Below, piece after piece: positions 28,063 to 37,278 of a stretch of 64,000 nt of DNA. The stretch is from an uncultured Paracoccaceae bacterium. GTDB lineage: Bacteria; Pseudomonadota; Alphaproteobacteria; Rhodobacterales; Rhodobacteraceae. The stretch covers positions 372,001 through 436,000 of the forward strand of contig CANNFE010000001.1 of assembly GCA_947503775.1 (NCBI GenBank), in the 5' to 3' direction. The position numbers and the translations under genes were made by a program. Position 1 is the stretch's first letter. The number at the start of each line of letters is the position of its first letter. Below the pieces are notes generated by a model. That model ran no database searches. It was not told the DNA's origin and saw only the letters and a list, made by a program, of their open reading frames with translations.

Positions 28063-31000
28063 CTACTCTGCCGCCTCTTGCAGATGCAGCCCGCCGCCGC
28101 GAATGATCGTCAAAAGCTCCTCGCGCCGCTTGGCCGCCACAGCCTGATTGGCCTGCTTGACCGGCCCGAACCCCCGGATCGTCAGCGGCAGCTCGGCCCA
28201 GGCGACACAGGCATCGGCCACCGCCTTGGGGGCCTTCAGCACCTCTTCGAGATCCGCCTCGTATTCGGCGATCAGATCCCGCTCCATCCGGCGCTCCTCG
28301 GTCCGCCCGAACGGATCGAGCGGCGTACCCCGCAGCCCCTTGAGCCGCGCCAGCCAGGGATAGACCTTCTCGATCCACCCACCAAAGGCCCGCTTTTTCG
28401 GACGGCCCAGCGCGTCCTCGCCCGGCAGCATCGGCGGGGCCAGATGATAGGTCAGCTTCAGATCGCCCTCGAACGCCGCCTCCGCCTTGGCCCGCGTCGT
28501 CTTGAGAAGCCGCGCCACCTCGTATTCGTCCTTATAGGCCAGCAGCTTGTGATAACCCTTGGCCACAGCCTCCCGCAGCCGCATATCCTCGATCCGCTCC
28601 AGCGTCTCGCGATACCGCCGCGCAAGGCGCTTGCCCTGATAGGCCGTCAGATGCTCCACCCGAAAAGCGATCTTCTCCTCCAAAGTCTTGGGAAGCTCCA
28701 CCACGCTCGGCCCCAGCGCCTTGGTCACGCCCTCGGGGTTCAGATAGGCCCAGCGCCCGTATTCGAACGTCTCGATATTGCGATCCACCGCCGCCCCGTT
28801 CAGCCGGATCGCGTCAAAGATCGCCGCGAGCGAGACCGGGATCCCGCCCGCCTGCCAGGCGGCGCCGAACACCATCATGTTCGAAAAGATCGAATCTCCC
28901 ATCACGGCCTTAGCAAAGTCCGACGCGTCGAACATGGCGATCCGGTCCTGAAGCCGCGCCTCCAGCGCCAGCTCCAGACGCTCTGTCGGCAGCTTGAAAT
29001 CCGCATTCCGTGTGAAATCACCCGTAACGATCTCATGGCTGTTGACGACCCCGACCGTATGCCCCGTGCGCATCAGCCCCAGCGTCTTGGCGCCCGCGCT
29101 GACCACCAGATCGCCGCCGATCAGCGTATCGCACTCGCCCGTCGCGACCCGGATCGCCGCGATATCCTCAGGCCGCTTGGCCAGTCGGCAATGGATATGT
29201 ACCGCCCCGCCCTTCTGGGCGAGCCCCGCCATCTCCATCATCCCCGCGCCCTTGCCGTCCACATGGGCGGCCATCGCCAGGATCGCGCCAATGGTCACGA
29301 CGCCCGTCCCGCCGACCCCGGTGATCACGACATTATGCGTCCCCTCGATCTTCGGCAGATCCGGATAAGGCAGCTCTCCAATCTCGATCGAGGTTGACGC
29401 CTCCTTGCGGATCTTCGCCCCTTCGATGCTGACAAAGGACGGACAGAACCCGTTCACACACGAGAAATCCTTGTTGCATGACGACTGATCGACCGCGCGT
29501 TTGCGCCCCAGCTCGGTCTCGACCGGCACGAGGCTCACGCAGTTCGACTGCACCCCGCAATCGCCGCAGCCCTCGCAGACATCCGTGTTGATAAAGATCC
29601 GCCGGTCCGGATCGGGGAAGGTCCCCCGCTTCCTGCGTCGCCGTTTCTCGGCTGCACAGGTCTGGATATAGACGATGGCCGATACACCCTCGACGCCCCG
29701 CATCTTCTCCTGCACATCCGGCAGCTCGGCCCGCTCGTGAATATCGAGGCCTTTGGGAAAGACCGACAGATCCACATCTTCCTTGGCATCATGCACCAGA
29801 GCAATCGTCTCCACCCCGATCGCCTGAAGCTCCCGGCAGATCTGATCGGCGCTCAGATCGCCCTCATTCGTCTGCCCTCCGGTCATCGCGACGGCATCAT
29901 TGTAAAGGATCTTATAGGTGATCGTCGTGCCCGCCACGACCGCCGCCCGGATCGCCATCAGCCCTGAATGGTTATAGGTCCCATCGCCCAGGTTCTGAAA
30001 CACGTGGGGCGTTTTCGAAAACGGCGCCTCACCGATCCAGTTGGCGCCCTCGCCGCCCATATGCGTATATCCCGAGGTCTCGCGGTCCATCCAAAGCGCC
30101 ATGATATGGCAGCCGATCCCGGCATAGGCGCGACTGCCATCCGGCAGCTTGGTCGAGGAATTGTGCGGACAGCCCGAGCAGAAATAGGGCGTGCGCGCCG
30201 CCATCTCCTTGGCATTGTCCGCCCGCTTGGCCTCCGCGATCTTTTGCAGACCGCCCTCGATCCGGTCGGTCCGGCGCCCTTCCTCGATCAGGATCTCGCC
30301 CAGCTTTTCGGCGATCATCACCGGATCCAAGGCATACCGCGTCGGAAACAGCTCCAGCCGCCGCCCGTTCTCGTAATTGTCGCCCTTGTGCCAGCCATAG
30401 ACGCGGCGCCCGTCCCGGTCGTCAAAGATCGCCTCCTTGACCTGCACCTCGATCAGCTTGCGCTTTTCCTCGACCACCACGATCAGATCGAGCCCCTCGG
30501 CCCAGTCGTGGAACCCGTCCATATCCAGCGGGAAGGTCTGCCCCACCTTGTAGGTCGTCACGCCAAGCCGCTCGGCCTCATCGGCATCGATCCCTAGAAG
30601 CGACAGCGCATGGACCAGATCGAGCCAGTTCTTGCCAGCGGCCACCAGACCGATCTTTGCGCCCGGCTTGCCCCACATCCGCTTGTCCATGCCATTGGCG
30701 CGCGAAAACGCCTCTGCCGCAAAGCGTTTGTGATCGATCATCCGGGCTTCCTGCTCCACCCAGTGATCGCCCAGCCGGATGTTCAGCCCGCCTTCGGGCA
30801 GCGCGATCTGCGGCATCACGAACGACATCCGGTCCGGCCGCCCGTCCACGACGGAGGTGACCTCCACCGTGTCCTTCATCGTCTTAAGGCCCACCCAGAC
30901 GCCCGCATAGCGGCTCAGCGCCCAACCATAGATCCCGTAATCGAGGATCTCCTGAACCCCCGCAGGCGAGACGATCGGCATATAGGCATCGACCATCGCC

Positions 31001-31482
31001 CAGTCTGACTGGTGACAGGTGGTCGACGATTCGCCCGTATGATCGTCGCCCATCGCCATCAGCACCCCGCCCATGGGGGACGTGCCCGCCATATTGGCAT
31101 GCCGCATCACATCGCCCGAGCGGTCCACGCCAGGGCCCTTGCCGTACCACAGGCTGAAGACGCCATCATGCGTGCCCTCACCGCGCAGCTCCGCCTGCTG
31201 CGTCCCCCAGACCGCCGTGGCCGCCAGATCCTCGTTCAGACCCGGCTGAAACAGGACATCCGCCGCCTCGAGGTGCTTTTTCGCGCGCGCCATCTGCAGA
31301 TCGACCGCCCCAAGCGGAGATCCGCGATACCCGGTAACATACCCGGCCGTGTTCAGCCCCGCAGCCCGGTCGCGCGCCGACTGCATCAGCATCAGCCGCA
31401 CCAGAGCCTGCGTTCCGTTCAATAAAACAGGGGATTTTTCCAGATCGAACCGGTCGTGAAGCGAAACATCCTGACGTGCCAT
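28063..31482 (-). CDS. Indolepyruvate ferredoxin oxidoreductase, fused alpha/beta chain
   Basis: A 1139-residue 2-oxoacid:ferredoxin oxidoreductase that oxidatively decarboxylates aryl pyruvates (from aromatic amino acids) to acyl-CoA, passing electrons to ferredoxin. Order of domains: pyrimidine-binding TPP domain (residues about 20-250), TPP-binding domain with CSGCPHNSST (near 440) and GIGCH, a 4Fe-4S segment with CEGCGDCGVQSNC and later cysteines (near 640-690), and a gamma-type catalytic domain (GVGGTGVVTIG, near 720) with a C-terminal DUF6537-like region. ATG 31482 has a strong GGGAGGAG nine bases upstream. A palindromic LysR-type operator overlaps its promoter. Confidence 0.92.
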   Translation of the reverse strand: MARQDVSLHDRFDLEKSPVLLNGTQALVRLMLMQSARDRAAGLNTAGYVTGYRGSPLGAVDLQMARAKKHLEAADVLFQPGLNEDLAATAVWGTQQAELRGEGTHDGVFSLWYGKGPGVDRSGDVMRHANMAGTSPMGGVLMAMGDDHTGESSTTCHQSDWAMVDAYMPIVSPAGVQEILDYGIYGWALSRYAGVWVGLKTMKDTVEVTSVVDGRPDRMSFVMPQIALPEGGLNIRLGDHWVEQEARMIDHKRFAAEAFSRANGMDKRMWGKPGAKIGLVAAGKNWLDLVHALSLLGIDADEAERLGVTTYKVGQTFPLDMDGFHDWAEGLDLIVVVEEKRKLIEVQVKEAIFDDRDGRRVYGWHKGDNYENGRRLELFPTRYALDPVMIAEKLGEILIEEGRRTDRIEGGLQKIAEAKRADNAKEMAARTPYFCSGCPHNSSTKLPDGSRAYAGIGCHIMALWMDRETSGYTHMGGEGANWIGEAPFSKTPHVFQNLGDGTYNHSGLMAIRAAVVAGTTITYKILYNDAVAMTGGQTNEGDLSADQICRELQAIGVETIALVHDAKEDVDLSVFPKGLDIHERAELPDVQEKMRGVEGVSAIVYIQTCAAEKRRRRKRGTFPDPDRRIFINTDVCEGCGDCGVQSNCVSLVPVETELGRKRAVDQSSCNKDFSCVNGFCPSFVSIEGAKIRKEASTSIEIGELPYPDLPKIEGTHNVVITGVGGTGVVTIGAILAMAAHVDGKGAGMMEMAGLAQKGGAVHIHCRLAKRPEDIAAIRVATGECDTLIGGDLVVSAGAKTLGLMRTGHTVGVVNSHEIVTGDFTRNADFKLPTERLELALEARLQDRIAMFDASDFAKAVMGDSIFSNMMVFGAAWQAGGIPVSLAAIFDAIRLNGAAVDRNIETFEYGRWAYLNPEGVTKALGPSVVELPKTLEEKIAFRVEHLTAYQGKRLARRYRETLERIEDMRLREAVAKGYHKLLAYKDEYEVARLLKTTRAKAEAAFEGDLKLTYHLAPPMLPGEDALGRPKKRAFGGWIEKVYPWLARLKGLRGTPLDPFGRTEERRMERDLIAEYEADLEEVLKAPKAVADACVAWAELPLTIRGFGPVKQANQAVAAKRREELLTIIRGGGLHLQEAAE

Positions 31483-31509
31483 CGGTAAGCTCCTCCCTGT
31501 TGATCGTGG

Positions 31510-31534
31510 AGTATAGGTCACACACCCTGACCTA
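31510..31534 (-). promoter_or_regulatory. Operator TAGGTCA-N7-TGACCTA with -10 TATACT, between oxidoreductase and LysR gene
   Basis: Perfect seven-base arms (31514-31520 and 31528-31534) flank seven bases and contain the T-N11-A pattern of LysR-type sites. On the minus strand a TATACT -10 hexamer (plus coordinates 31510-31515) abuts the palindrome, about 28 bases from the oxidoreductase ATG. The adjacent divergent LysR gene is the natural candidate regulator. Confidence 0.65.
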
Positions 31535-31626
31535 GAAAGCTTTTTCTGCCTACCCCGACAGAGCTTTGCCCTTCATTCGCCACACCGAATTGCTAGATAA
31601 AGCGCCAGACGCAAAGGACCGCACCG

Positions 31627-32526
31627 ATGGATTGGGACAAGCTTCGCATCTTTCATGCCGTGGCCGATGCCGGCAGCCTGACCGCGGCCGGCGATACCCT
31701 GCACCTGTCGCAATCGGCCGTCTCCCGGCAGGTCCGCGCGCTCGAGGAGACGTTGAACACCACGCTCTTTCACCGCCACGCCCGCGGCCTGATCCTCACC
31801 GAACAGGGCGAATTGCTCTTTGATGCCACCAAAAGCATGAGCAAGCGGCTCGAAACCGCCTCCGCCCGCATCCGCGACAGCGAAGAGGAAGTGTTCGGCG
31901 AGCTGAAAGTCACCACGACAACCGGCTTCGGCACGATCTGGCTGGCCCCGCGCCTGTCGCGGCTCTATGCACAATATCCCGATCTCAAGATCGACCTGAT
32001 GCTCGAGGAACGCGTGCTCGACCTGCCCATGCGCGAGGCCGATGTCGCCATCCGCATGAAAGAGCCCTCCCAGGCCGATCTGATCCGCAAGCGCCTGATG
32101 ACCGTCACCATGCAGCTTTACGCCTCGCAGGCCTATCTCGACAGCGCGCCAGACATTACCCAGATCGAACAGATCGGCGATCATCGCCTGATCTGCCAGA
32201 ACCCCTCCTCGTTCCAAGTCGCTGCCGGAGCGTCGCTCGTCCAGCACCTTCTGACCTATGACGTGCCCAGCCTTCTAACGATGAATAACTATTTCGGCGT
32301 GCTTCAGGCCACGCTCAACGATCTCGGCATCGGTGTTCTGCCCGATTACGTGGTCGAGGATTTCCCGGGCCTGATCCGCGTCCTGCCCGACATCTCCTCG
32401 GGCGACGTGCCGGTTTTTCTCGCCTATCCCGAAGAGCTGCGCCAATCCAAGCGCATCTCCGCCTTCCGCGATTTCGTACAGGACGAGATTCAGGCCCATC
32501 GCCGCAAAGCCCGTTTGATCGCCTGA
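31627..32526 (+). CDS. LysR family transcriptional regulator
   Basis: A 299-residue LysR regulator with an N-terminal winged helix-turn-helix (MDWDKLRIFHAVADAGSL, then LSQSAVSRQVRALEE, residues about 1-60) and a C-terminal periplasmic-binding-type effector domain (about 90-290). It faces away from the indolepyruvate oxidoreductase gene across 144 bases with a palindromic operator, so it probably controls that gene in response to an aromatic catabolite; this is inference from position. AAAGGA precedes the ATG. Confidence 0.92.
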   Translation: MDWDKLRIFHAVADAGSLTAAGDTLHLSQSAVSRQVRALEETLNTTLFHRHARGLILTEQGELLFDATKSMSKRLETASARIRDSEEEVFGELKVTTTTGFGTIWLAPRLSRLYAQYPDLKIDLMLEERVLDLPMREADVAIRMKEPSQADLIRKRLMTVTMQLYASQAYLDSAPDITQIEQIGDHRLICQNPSSFQVAAGASLVQHLLTYDVPSLLTMNNYFGVLQATLNDLGIGVLPDYVVEDFPGLIRVLPDISSGDVPVFLAYPEELRQSKRISAFRDFVQDEIQAHRRKARLIA

Positions 32527-32578
32527 AACGCTGCGAAATTGACCCAAGGTGAGCTATGCATGCAACGCATGCCGGGTT

Positions 32579-32587
32579 TGTGATAAT
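32579..32587 (+). promoter_or_regulatory. Extended -10 element (TG-T-GATAAT) for candidate sRNA
   Basis: TG at 32579-32580, one base, then GATAAT at 32582-32587, five of six matches to TATAAT. Two copies of the palindrome GCATGC (32558-32563 and 32567-32572), nine bases apart, occupy the -35 region and could bind a regulator. No good -35 hexamer is seen. Confidence 0.45.
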
Positions 32588-32593
32588 TAATCG

Positions 32594-32703
32594 ATCTTCG
32601 GACTTGATTGCGCCCCAATTCGACTCTACCTCGAATAGCGAAGGGGCGACCCTTCATACCTCCCTGTTGGACTTCGCCGGGCCTCGTGCCCGGCTTTTTT
32701 TTT
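32594..32703 (+). ncRNA. Candidate small regulatory RNA, about 110 nt
   Basis: A compact, non-coding unit ending in a textbook terminator. From 5' to 3': an unpaired leader; a two-part stem pairing CGCCCC (32611-32616) with GGGGCG (32643-32648) and ATTCGA (32618-32623) with TCGAAT (32631-32636); an open stretch at 32649-32674 containing CCTCCC, complementary to a Shine-Dalgarno sequence; then the terminator hairpin. Open frames across it are short, lack ribosome-binding sites and read through the terminator. CCUCC-bearing stress sRNAs are known in Rhodobacter, but I cannot assign this one to a named family. The start is inferred from the -10 element. Confidence 0.6.
32676..32703 (+). terminator. 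Rho-independent terminator with nine-T run
   Basis: GCCGGGC (32676-32682), loop CTCGT, GCCCGGC (32688-32694), followed directly by nine T residues (32695-32703). It lies about 150 bases after the LysR stop, so it ends either the candidate sRNA or a long 3' UTR of that gene. Confidence 0.92.
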
Positions 32704-33159
32704 GCCCATGCGGGCAGGCCAACCGATCTTCGGCCGCCCGCGGAAAGAGCCGATCAAGTAATAAACGCAGCGCTTCAAGGCATGCGGCACCGACCCGCAG
32801 CCCCTTTGCCCTACGGCACCTTATGCGCGTTGGGACACCACATTCGCAGCGATGCGCCAGACCACAAACAGCCGCCCCCCCCCTTTCGGCGCCGGGCAAA
32901 CCATCCAGCTCCGCACCATAAAAGCACCCATCGGCGATTTCCCGCCTTGGTTGAGTTCCTCACGCGTCAAGCTATCCGCAATACGTGTGCCGGCACGGTC
33001 TCATCCCCATGAGACGTCTTTACAAATGTCCCCCGCCCGGCCCGCGCTCGCTATGTCACAGGACACGCGACAGGTGTGCCACGGATTTCTCACCCTTCCC
33101 CCGCGCCCCGGCCTGCCCTAGAACCCCTCCGACCCGAGCAGCAAAGGACCGTCCCGCTC
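32704..33159. other. Intergenic region before purL, no gene seen
   Basis: I see no supported gene. A small perfect hairpin, GTCTCAT-CCCC-ATGAGAC, lies at 32998-33015 without a T-run. The purL promoter should be in the last about 150 bases. Frames on either strand here are short, lack ribosome-binding sites or read through the terminator at 32676-32703. Confidence 0.5.
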
Positions 33160-35337
33160 ATGCGCGAGCCCCAGATCACGCCGGACCTCATCGAGGCCCA
33201 CGGCCTCAACACAGACGAATACGACCGCCTCCTCCAGCTTCTGGGCCGCACGCCGACCTTCACCGAGCTTGGGATCGTCTCGGCGATGTGGAACGAGCAC
33301 TGCTCCTACAAATCCTCCAAGAAATGGCTCCGCACCCTGCCTACGACCGGCCCGCAGGTCATCTGCGGCCCCGGTGAGAATGCAGGCGTCATCGATATCG
33401 GCGAAGGCCCGGACGGCCAGAAAATGGCCCTCGTATTCAAGATGGAGAGCCACAACCACCCCTCCTACATCGAACCCTATCAGGGCGCCGCAACCGGCGT
33501 TGGCGGCATTCTCCGCGACGTCTTCACCATGGGCGCCCGCCCTATCGCCGCGATGAACGCGCTCAGCTTCGGCGATCCATCCCACCCCAAGACGAAATCC
33601 CTCGTCGCCGGCGTCACGGCGGGCATCGGCGGCTACGGCAACTGCTTCGGCGTGCCCACGGTGGGGGGCGAAACCAGGTTCCATGCCGCCTATAACGGCA
33701 ACTGCCTCGTCAACGCCTTCGCCGCGGGCCTCGCCGACGCCGACAAGATCTTCTACTCCGCCGCCTCAGGCGTCGGCCGCCCCGTGGTCTATCTCGGCGC
33801 CAAGACCGGCCGCGACGGCGTCGGAGGCGCGACCATGGCCTCCGCCGAATTCGACGACACGATCGAAGACAAACGCCCCACTGTCCAGGTCGGCGACCCT
33901 TTCACCGAAAAGCGCCTGATGGAGGCCTGCCTCGAGCTGATGGAAACCGGCGCCGTCATCTCGATCCAGGATATGGGCGCCGCAGGCCTCACCTGCTCGG
34001 CCGTCGAAATGGGCGACAAGGGCAATCTCGGGATCCGGCTCGACCTCGAAAAGGTCCCCACCCGCGAGCCGAACATGTCCGCCTACGAGATGATGCTGTC
34101 GGAAAGCCAAGAGCGCATGCTCATGGTCCTCGACCCCAATAAAGAGGCCGAGGCCAAAGCCGTTTTCGACAAATGGGACCTCGACTTCGCCATCGTAGGC
34201 GAAACGATTCCCGAAGACCGCTTCCTCATTTTCCACAATGGCGAAAGCAAAGCCGACCTGCCGCTCAAGGCGCTCTCCGGCGAAGCTCCAGAATACGACC
34301 GCCCCTACCAGATCCCGAAGCCCCCCGAGGCAGAGCCGCCCGCTGCGCCGAACCTCGATCCCATCGACGCGCTCAAACGTCTAATCTCCGATCCCAACCA
34401 CGCCTCCAAGGCCTGGATCTACGAGCAATACGACCAAACCGTCATGGCCGACACGCTCCGCACGCCGGGCCAGGGCGCGGGCATCGTCCGCATCCACGGC
34501 ACGGGCAAAGCCATCGCCTTCACCTCTGACGTGACCCCGCGCTACGTCCGCGCCGACCCCATCCTCGGCGGCAAACAGGCCGTCGCAGAGGCCTATCGCA
34601 ACCTCTCCGCCAGCGGCGCCACCCCGCTGGCCACCACGGACAATCTCAACTTCGGCAACCCCGAAAAGCCCGAGATCATGGGCCAGCTCGTCGGCGCCAT
34701 CCAGGGCATTGGCGAAGCCTGCACCGCGCTCGGCATGCCCATCGTCTCGGGCAACGTGTCGCTTTACAACGAAACCGACGGCCAGGCGATCCTGCCCACC
34801 CCCACCATCGGCGCGGTCGGCCTGATCGAGACGCCCGAGCAGATGATCGACGGCACGCTCCGCGACGGCCACACGCTCCTTCTGATCGGAAAGACCGCGG
34901 GCCATCTCGGCCAATCCGCTCTTCTGGCCACGCTCGGCCAAGAGACAGGCGCGCCCCCGCCGGTCGATCTCGAGACCGAGCAGCGTCACGGCACCTTCAT
35001 CCGCGACAATGCCGAGCTGATCCGCGCCTGCACCGACCTCTCGGACGGAGGCCTCGCCTTGGCCGCCACCGAAATGGCGATCGCCGGAGAGGTCGGCCTC
35101 ACGCTCGAACCCTCCGACATTCCAACCCTCTTCGGAGAGGACCAGGCCCGCTACCTCGTCGCCTGCAATTTCGACCAGGCCGAAGCCCTCATGATCGCCG
35201 CCGCCAAATCGGACATCCCCATCACCCCCATCGGCCACGCCGCCGGAGACACCCTCCGCCTCGGCCCCACCGAGGCCCCGCTGAACGAGCTGAAAGCCCT
35301 CTACGAAACCGCCTTTACCAAAGCCCTGTCACTCTGA
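33160..35337 (+). CDS. purL: Phosphoribosylformylglycinamidine synthase subunit II
   Basis: ATP-dependent amidation of FGAR in purine synthesis, acting with PurS and PurQ, which are not in this window. The 725-residue length marks the small PurL form. Landmarks: [17 protein letters not shown] with the catalytic histidine (near residue 47), [36 protein letters not shown] (nucleotide loop, near 95), and the second AIR-synthase-like half with [15 protein letters not shown] use ATG 33160 with AAAGGA upstream; an in-frame start at 33076 adds 28 unlikely residues. Confidence 0.96.
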   Translation: MREPQITPDLIEAHGLNTDEYDRLLQLLGRTPTFTELGIVSAMWNEHCSYKSSKKWLRTLPTTGPQVICGPGENAGVIDIGEGPDGQKMALVFKMESHNHPSYIEPYQGAATGVGGILRDVFTMGARPIAAMNALSFGDPSHPKTKSLVAGVTAGIGGYGNCFGVPTVGGETRFHAAYNGNCLVNAFAAGLADADKIFYSAASGVGRPVVYLGAKTGRDGVGGATMASAEFDDTIEDKRPTVQVGDPFTEKRLMEACLELMETGAVISIQDMGAAGLTCSAVEMGDKGNLGIRLDLEKVPTREPNMSAYEMMLSESQERMLMVLDPNKEAEAKAVFDKWDLDFAIVGETIPEDRFLIFHNGESKADLPLKALSGEAPEYDRPYQIPKPPEAEPPAAPNLDPIDALKRLISDPNHASKAWIYEQYDQTVMADTLRTPGQGAGIVRIHGTGKAIAFTSDVTPRYVRADPILGGKQAVAEAYRNLSASGATPLATTDNLNFGNPEKPEIMGQLVGAIQGIGEACTALGMPIVSGNVSLYNETDGQAILPTPTIGAVGLIETPEQMIDGTLRDGHTLLLIGKTAGHLGQSALLATLGQETGAPPPVDLETEQRHGTFIRDNAELIRACTDLSDGGLALAATEMAIAGEVGLTLEPSDIPTLFGEDQARYLVACNFDQAEALMIAAAKSDIPITPIGHAAGDTLRLGPTEAPLNELKALYETAFTKALSL

Positions 35338-35362
35338 TCCGTGATAGATCTGCATCCCGCAC

Positions 35363-35443
35363 CCTACCGCCAAGACGTCAGCTATGCGGGACAAACCGGG
35401 CTTTCGCGAAGTGCGACCGAAGGTCTGTTATCTTGGCGGTAGG
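35363..35443. repeat. 13-bp inverted repeat flanking 55 bp
   Basis: CCTACCGCCAAGA at 35363-35375 is the exact reverse complement of TCTTGGCGGTAGG at 35431-35443. The arms are too far apart for a simple terminator. The pair stands at the left border of a less GC-biased segment holding the orphan substrate-binding protein gene, and may be a mobile-element remnant. Confidence 0.6.
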
Positions 35444-35564
35444 CGGCGAAACGATCTGAGCAATGCTGGGTCGCATTGCCATAGTTGACCCCACCAACCC
35501 TTCATGGAATTTCACGGATGAAGCCAGCCAGATGCCAGCTGATCCCCTCATCTGGAGCTTGACC

Positions 35565-36509
35565 ATGAGACATCATTTCACTGCCTTTGCGGCTTTATTG
35601 GCTTTCGCCTGTCCAGCTGTCGCTCAGGAAACTCGCACCGTTGTCGATGACCTTGGCCGCACGGTCGAGGTTCCATCGGAGCCAAAGCGGATCGCATCGC
35701 TAGACGGAAAGCTCGTCACGAACCTGCTGATCGAACTCGGCGCGCCACCTATCGGAACGCAGGCTCGAACCGTGAACCAGGAGATCATGCTGGACGCCGG
35801 TCCTACGGTTACAGGCACGTTCATGGGCGATACCGATCTCGCGTTTTTCGGGACCTATCCCATTGACGTCGAAGCAGTGGCGGCGGCAAAGCCCGACCTC
35901 ATAATCTTTGCCAATTGGCTGGCCGATAACGACATGAGCCAATTTGAAGCAATCGCACCGACCGTATATGTCGACATCGATGCGCGCGTCGGTCAAGACT
36001 TGGGCGCGTTCCTGGCGGAGCTGACCAATACACAGGACCGCCTTGCCATTCTCGATGCGCGCTATGAGGCGCAGATCGCGCAACTCAAAGCCATCGTCGA
36101 TACGGAAAATACGACCGTGAGCACTTTCCGCGCTTTCGACGGCACTATCCGAGTCCTGCATCCGCTCATGATCGTGGGGCAGGTGCTCGAGGACGCTGGA
36201 TTTCGGTTTCCAGAGATTTTCGCAACGTTCGAGCGAGGCGTTGACGATATCCCCTTGAGCGCCGAGGAGTTGCAGCAGCTTGATGCGGACTGGATTGTGC
36301 TGCCCTACTATTACCCTCGTGAACCAGGCCCGCAGGCTGCCTATGACGCCATGGAACAGGCCTTTCCGGGGTGGTGCCAGGCTATGACAGCCTGTCGCGA
36401 AGGAAGGGTCATTTACGTACCCGGCTTTGAGGCCACGACGGCGAGCTACGACTACTCGATGGTGCTTGTGAACATTTTCCAGAGCCATATGGCCACGCTC
36501 GGCGGCTAA
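35565..36509 (+). CDS. ABC transporter substrate-binding protein, iron-siderophore/heme type (orphan)
   Basis: A 314-residue periplasmic binding protein of the FepB/BtuF class. It has a clear signal peptide (MRHHFTAFAALLAFACPAVAQ), then VVDDLGRTVEVPSEPKRIASLDGKLVTNLLIELG, cut here as the typical N-terminal lobe pattern, a long connecting helix near residues 165-190, and a C-terminal lobe with LDADWIVLPYY. No permease, ATPase or TonB receptor gene is adjacent. I use ATG 35565 (GGAG upstream) because the signal peptide starts there. Codon third positions are much less GC-biased than in purL or tkt, suggesting transfer. Confidence 0.82.
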   Translation: MRHHFTAFAALLAFACPAVAQETRTVVDDLGRTVEVPSEPKRIASLDGKLVTNLLIELGAPPIGTQARTVNQEIMLDAGPTVTGTFMGDTDLAFFGTYPIDVEAVAAAKPDLIIFANWLADNDMSQFEAIAPTVYVDIDARVGQDLGAFLAELTNTQDRLAILDARYEAQIAQLKAIVDTENTTVSTFRAFDGTIRVLHPLMIVGQVLEDAGFRFPEIFATFERGVDDIPLSAEELQQLDADWIVLPYYYPREPGPQAAYDAMEQAFPGWCQAMTACREGRVIYVPGFEATTASYDYSMVLVNIFQSHMATLGG

Positions 36510-36853
36510 CGCAAAACGCGCCTGAGACGTTGATCCCGAGGCCCCGGCAAAGCATGGACCAGGGTCTTCCGGTGCGCTGCAAAGCCAGGGTGGTTCCTTG
36601 TCCGACTTGAGGAAAACAAGCGAGAGGCAGAGATAGGGACGTCGTATTGTAGGCTGGCGCTGTCTCTAAACTCCGCCGTTCATGCATCACGCAGCATCGG
36701 TAGGGTGGGCTCAAAGCAGCCATCAGACACGCAAACCCACCTCCATCCCCCAAACAGCCCTCTCCCGATCCAGAGGCATCGCGCCACATCCCCTTGCGGC
36801 CCCGCGCCCCGGGCCCTACCTTGGAATTAACGTAAGAAAAGGACCCACACCGG
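36510..36853. other. Intergenic region, no gene recognised
   Basis: The 344 bases continue the atypical composition of the preceding gene up to about 36660. Frames crossing it have no ribosome-binding site and no recognisable content. The bolA promoter should lie in the last about 100 bases, where TTAACG (36830s) and GTAAGAAAAGGA precede the start. Confidence 0.4.
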
Positions 36854-37096
36854 ATGGCCATGCAGGCGCGCGATATCGAAGATCTGATCCGCGAAAGCTT
36901 CCCGCAGGCGAAGATCACGATCAGCGATCTGGCCGGAGACGGCAACCACTACGCCGCCGAAGTGATCGACGAAAGCTTCCGCGACATGAACCGGGTCCAG
37001 CAACAACGCGCCGTCTATGCGGCCCTCAAGGGCAAGATGGACGGCAGCAACGGAGAACTTCACGCTCTCGCTCTCACCACAAAGGTGCCTGAATGA
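36854..37096 (+). CDS. bolA: BolA family protein
   Basis: An 80-residue BolA/IbaG-type protein. BolA proteins pair with monothiol CGFS glutaredoxins and share a [2Fe-2S] cluster in iron sensing or cluster trafficking. The sequence shows the class helix-turn motif around VQQQRAVYAAL and the invariant histidine in GELHALALTT near the C-terminus. AAAAGGA lies upstream of ATG 36854. grxD lies 182 bases downstream, after a 46-codon gene, which fits the known partnership. Confidence 0.93.
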   Translation: MAMQARDIEDLIRESFPQAKITISDLAGDGNHYAAEVIDESFRDMNRVQQQRAVYAALKGKMDGSNGELHALALTTKVPE

Positions 37097-37233
37097 TGCT
37101 TATCCTCCTCCTCGCAGCCGCCGTCGCAGGCGCTTTGATCCTCTCGATGCAGTCTGCCCCCCGGCAAGACCGCCAGCCCGTCCGCATCCGCAAGGACGAA
37201 GGCCGCAAGCGCCTTCCGCACCAGAAAAAGTAG
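37093..37233 (+). CDS. 46-residue single-pass membrane peptide between bolA and grxD
   Basis: ATG 37093 overlaps the bolA stop (ATGA) and a second ATG follows at once. The product has a hydrophobic segment at residues 2-19 (MLILLLAAAVAGALILSM) followed by a strongly basic, hydrophilic tail ending PHQKK. That predicts a tail facing the cytoplasm or a short anchored peptide. Codons show the same GC3 bias as the neighbours. The function is unknown; position suggests co-expression with bolA and grxD. Confidence 0.6.
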   Translation: MMLILLLAAAVAGALILSMQSAPRQDRQPVRIRKDEGRKRLPHQKK

Positions 37234-37278
37234 TCAGACACCGCTCTTCTGACCGATATCCGAAAGGACGATGACCCG

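Noticed and set aside
32654-32899. Minus-strand 81-codon frame after the LysR gene
   Set aside because: It runs through the strong terminator and the candidate sRNA and has no start signal.
36409-36945. Minus-strand frame across the region between the binding protein and bolA, considered as a transposase relic
   Set aside because: No transposase motif, ribosome-binding site or terminal repeats could be found.
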